Below, piece by piece: positions 62,154 to 64,000 of a DNA stretch of 64,000 bases (its first letter is position 1; every line of letters begins with the position of its first letter). The position numbers were made by a program, and so were the translations under genes. The notes under the pieces were generated by a model. It did not search any database. It saw only the letters and a list, made by a program, of their open reading frames with translations, and was not told where the DNA came from. The stretch is from Marinobacter sp. (GTDB taxonomy: Bacteria; Pseudomonadota; Gammaproteobacteria; Pseudomonadales; Oleiphilaceae): NCBI GenBank assembly GCA_030149475.1, contig JASBRL010000096.1, forward strand, positions 1 to 64,000, written 5' to 3'.

Positions 62154-64000
62154 TTGGAAGATTACATTATCTGGTTTGAAAACCTGGGAATGTCTGACGT
62201 TGACCGGGTTGGCGGCAAAAACGCTTCTCTGGGTGAAATGATCAGTAATCTCGCCAACGCAGGTGTGACGGTGCCGGGTGGTTTTGCCACCACCGCGTTC
62301 GCTTACCGTGAGTTCCTGGCCAAGGATGGACTGAAGGAGCGTATTGATGACGCACTGGACGCGCTTGATGTAAACGACGTGAACGAGTTGGCGCGTGTGG
62401 GCGCTCAGATCCGTCAGTGGGTCCTTGACACCAGGTTGCCGGCCCCACTGGACGACGCGCTCGAAAAGTCCTATGCCCAGTTGCGCAAGGATAACCCCAG
62501 TATGGCTGTCGCCGTGCGTTCGTCCGCCACGGCGGAGGATCTTCCGGATGCGTCGTTTGCCGGCCAGCAGGAAACGTTTCTTAACATCGTGGGGCTGGAT
62601 CAGGTCAAAACCGCGGTCAAGGAAGTCTTCGCGTCGCTATTCAATGACCGGGCGATTTCCTATCGTGTTCATCATGGCTTTGACCACAAGCTGGTTGCCC
62701 TGTCGGCTGGCATCCAGAAAATGGTTCGCAGTGAGACAGCGGCCAGCGGCGTGATGTTTACCCTCGATACGGAATCCGGTTTCCGGGACGTGGTGTTTGT
62801 GACCGCCTCTTATGGGCTGGGAGAAACCGTCGTTCAGGGTGCGGTGAATCCGGATGAGTTCTACGTACACAAACCGACGCTGGAAGCTGATCGTCCGGCT
62901 GTTCTGCGCCGGAATCTTGGCAGCAAGGCCATCAAAATGGTCTACGCCGGCAAGCAGGAAGCCGGCAGCTCCGTTGATACGGTCAAGGTCGACCAGGCTG
63001 ATCGCAACCGCTTCTGTATTAGCGACGCCGAAGTGTCGGAACTGGCCAGGCAGGCAATGATTATTGAGGCCCACTATCAGCGTCCGATGGATATCGAATG
63101 GGCCAAAGACGGTGACGACGGTCGGATATACATCGTCCAGGCCCGCCCGGAAACGGTCAAAAGTCGGGTGGCAGCCAATGTGATGGAGCGCTACCTGCTG
63201 AAAGAGCAGGGCACGGTGATCGTTGAGGGTCGCAGCATCGGCCACAAGATCGGTAGTGGCCCGGTGAAGGTGATCACCAGCATTAACGAAATGGACCGGG
63301 TGCAGGCCGGCGATGTGCTGGTTACGGATATGACGGATCCGGACTGGGAACCGGTTATGAAGCGGGCGTCCGCCATCGTAACGGATCGTGGCGGGCGTAC
63401 CTGCCATGCGGCGATCATTGCCCGGGAACTGGGTATTCCGGCAGTGGTCGGCTGCGGCAATGCGACTGATATTCTGAAGGAAAACCAGAATGTCACCGTA
63501 TCCTGCGCCGAAGGTGATACCGGCCTGATCTATGAAGGAAGTCTGGATTTTGAACTGAAAGAGAACACCGTTGAATCCATGCCGGCCATCCCGTTCAAGA
63601 TCATGATGAACGTGGGGAACCCTGACCGGGCCTTCGATTTCCGCTCATTGCCGAACGAGGGCGTCGGGCTGGCGCGGCTGGAGTTCATCATCAACCGGAT
63701 GATCGGTGTCCATCCCAAAGCGTTGCTCAACTTTGACGGTCTGCCGCAGGATATCCGTCAGACCGTCGAAAAACGGATTGCGGGATACAGCTCCCCGGTC
63801 GATTTCTACGTCGATAAACTGGTGGAGGGTATTTCGACCCTGGCAGCGGCCTTTACACCGAAGAAGGTGATCGTACGGCTGTCGGACTTCAAATCCAATG
63901 AATACGCCAATCTGATTGGCGGTACGCTTTACGAGCCGGACGAAGAGAATCCGATGCTTGGCTTCCGCGGTGCATCGCGGTACATCTCTGAAACCTTCCG
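62154..64000 (+). CDS. ppsA: Phosphoenolpyruvate synthase, 3'-truncated by window end
   Basis: My translation gives (L)[51 protein letters not shown]. Open through 64000, so absent from the supplied ORF list. Start uncertain: TTG 62154 (preceded by agggag) or in-frame ATG 62112/62103. Confidence 0.95.
   Translation, partial: MEDYIIWFENLGMSDVDRVGGKNASLGEMISNLANAGVTVPGGFATTAFAYREFLAKDGLKERIDDALDALDVNDVNELARVGAQIRQWVLDTRLPAPLDDALEKSYAQLRKDNPSMAVAVRSSATAEDLPDASFAGQQETFLNIVGLDQVKTAVKEVFASLFNDRAISYRVHHGFDHKLVALSAGIQKMVRSETAASGVMFTLDTESGFRDVVFVTASYGLGETVVQGAVNPDEFYVHKPTLEADRPAVLRRNLGSKAIKMVYAGKQEAGSSVDTVKVDQADRNRFCISDAEVSELARQAMIIEAHYQRPMDIEWAKDGDDGRIYIVQARPETVKSRVAANVMERYLLKEQGTVIVEGRSIGHKIGSGPVKVITSINEMDRVQAGDVLVTDMTDPDWEPVMKRASAIVTDRGGRTCHAAIIARELGIPAVVGCGNATDILKENQNVTVSCAEGDTGLIYEGSLDFELKENTVESMPAIPFKIMMNVGNPDRAFDFRSLPNEGVGLARLEFIINRMIGVHPKALLNFDGLPQDIRQTVEKRIAGYSSPVDFYVDKLVEGISTLAAAFTPKKVIVRLSDFKSNEYANLIGGTLYEPDEENPMLGFRGASRYISETF

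Overview
This 64 kb window looks like chromosomal DNA of a moderately high-GC gammaproteobacterium. Gene content and order resemble Pseudomonas/Marinobacter-type genomes; the taxonomy is inference only. Most of the window is conserved core genome:
- FlhB-C-like and FliK-like pair, then a complete cytochrome c maturation operon (ccmABCDEFGHI)
- MoxR/DUF58/vWA/BatD ('Bat'-type) cluster
- NAD-glutamate dehydrogenase (about 180 kDa), carbonic anhydrase, rsmC, ribE
- PsrA-like TetR regulator, L,D-transpeptidase, MscS channel, MTIP, CsiV, mfd, long-form GAPDH
- complete nqrABCDEF-apbE-nqrM operon, sthA, GDPD, DAHP synthase, TerB-like, transaldolase, dusA
- AEC permease, znuA with a Zur-like box, gltX, tRNA-Ala and tRNA-Glu
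- QueD/PTPS-like and MobA-like proteins, a membrane-anchored response regulator, a PEGA-MORN protein, an M16C peptidase, ppsR and the 5' part of ppsA

I saw no CRISPR array, intact transposase, prophage or recognisable defence system. The least-described parts are the minus-strand group at 54.6-58.0 kb (REC protein with a C-terminal membrane anchor, PEGA+MORN membrane protein, small membrane protein), the two-copy IS-end-like repeat (92-136 and 48962-49006), the stand-alone FlhB-C/FliK pair, the double PTPS-like protein, and several operator-like palindromes (PsrA, Zur, mfd promoter).
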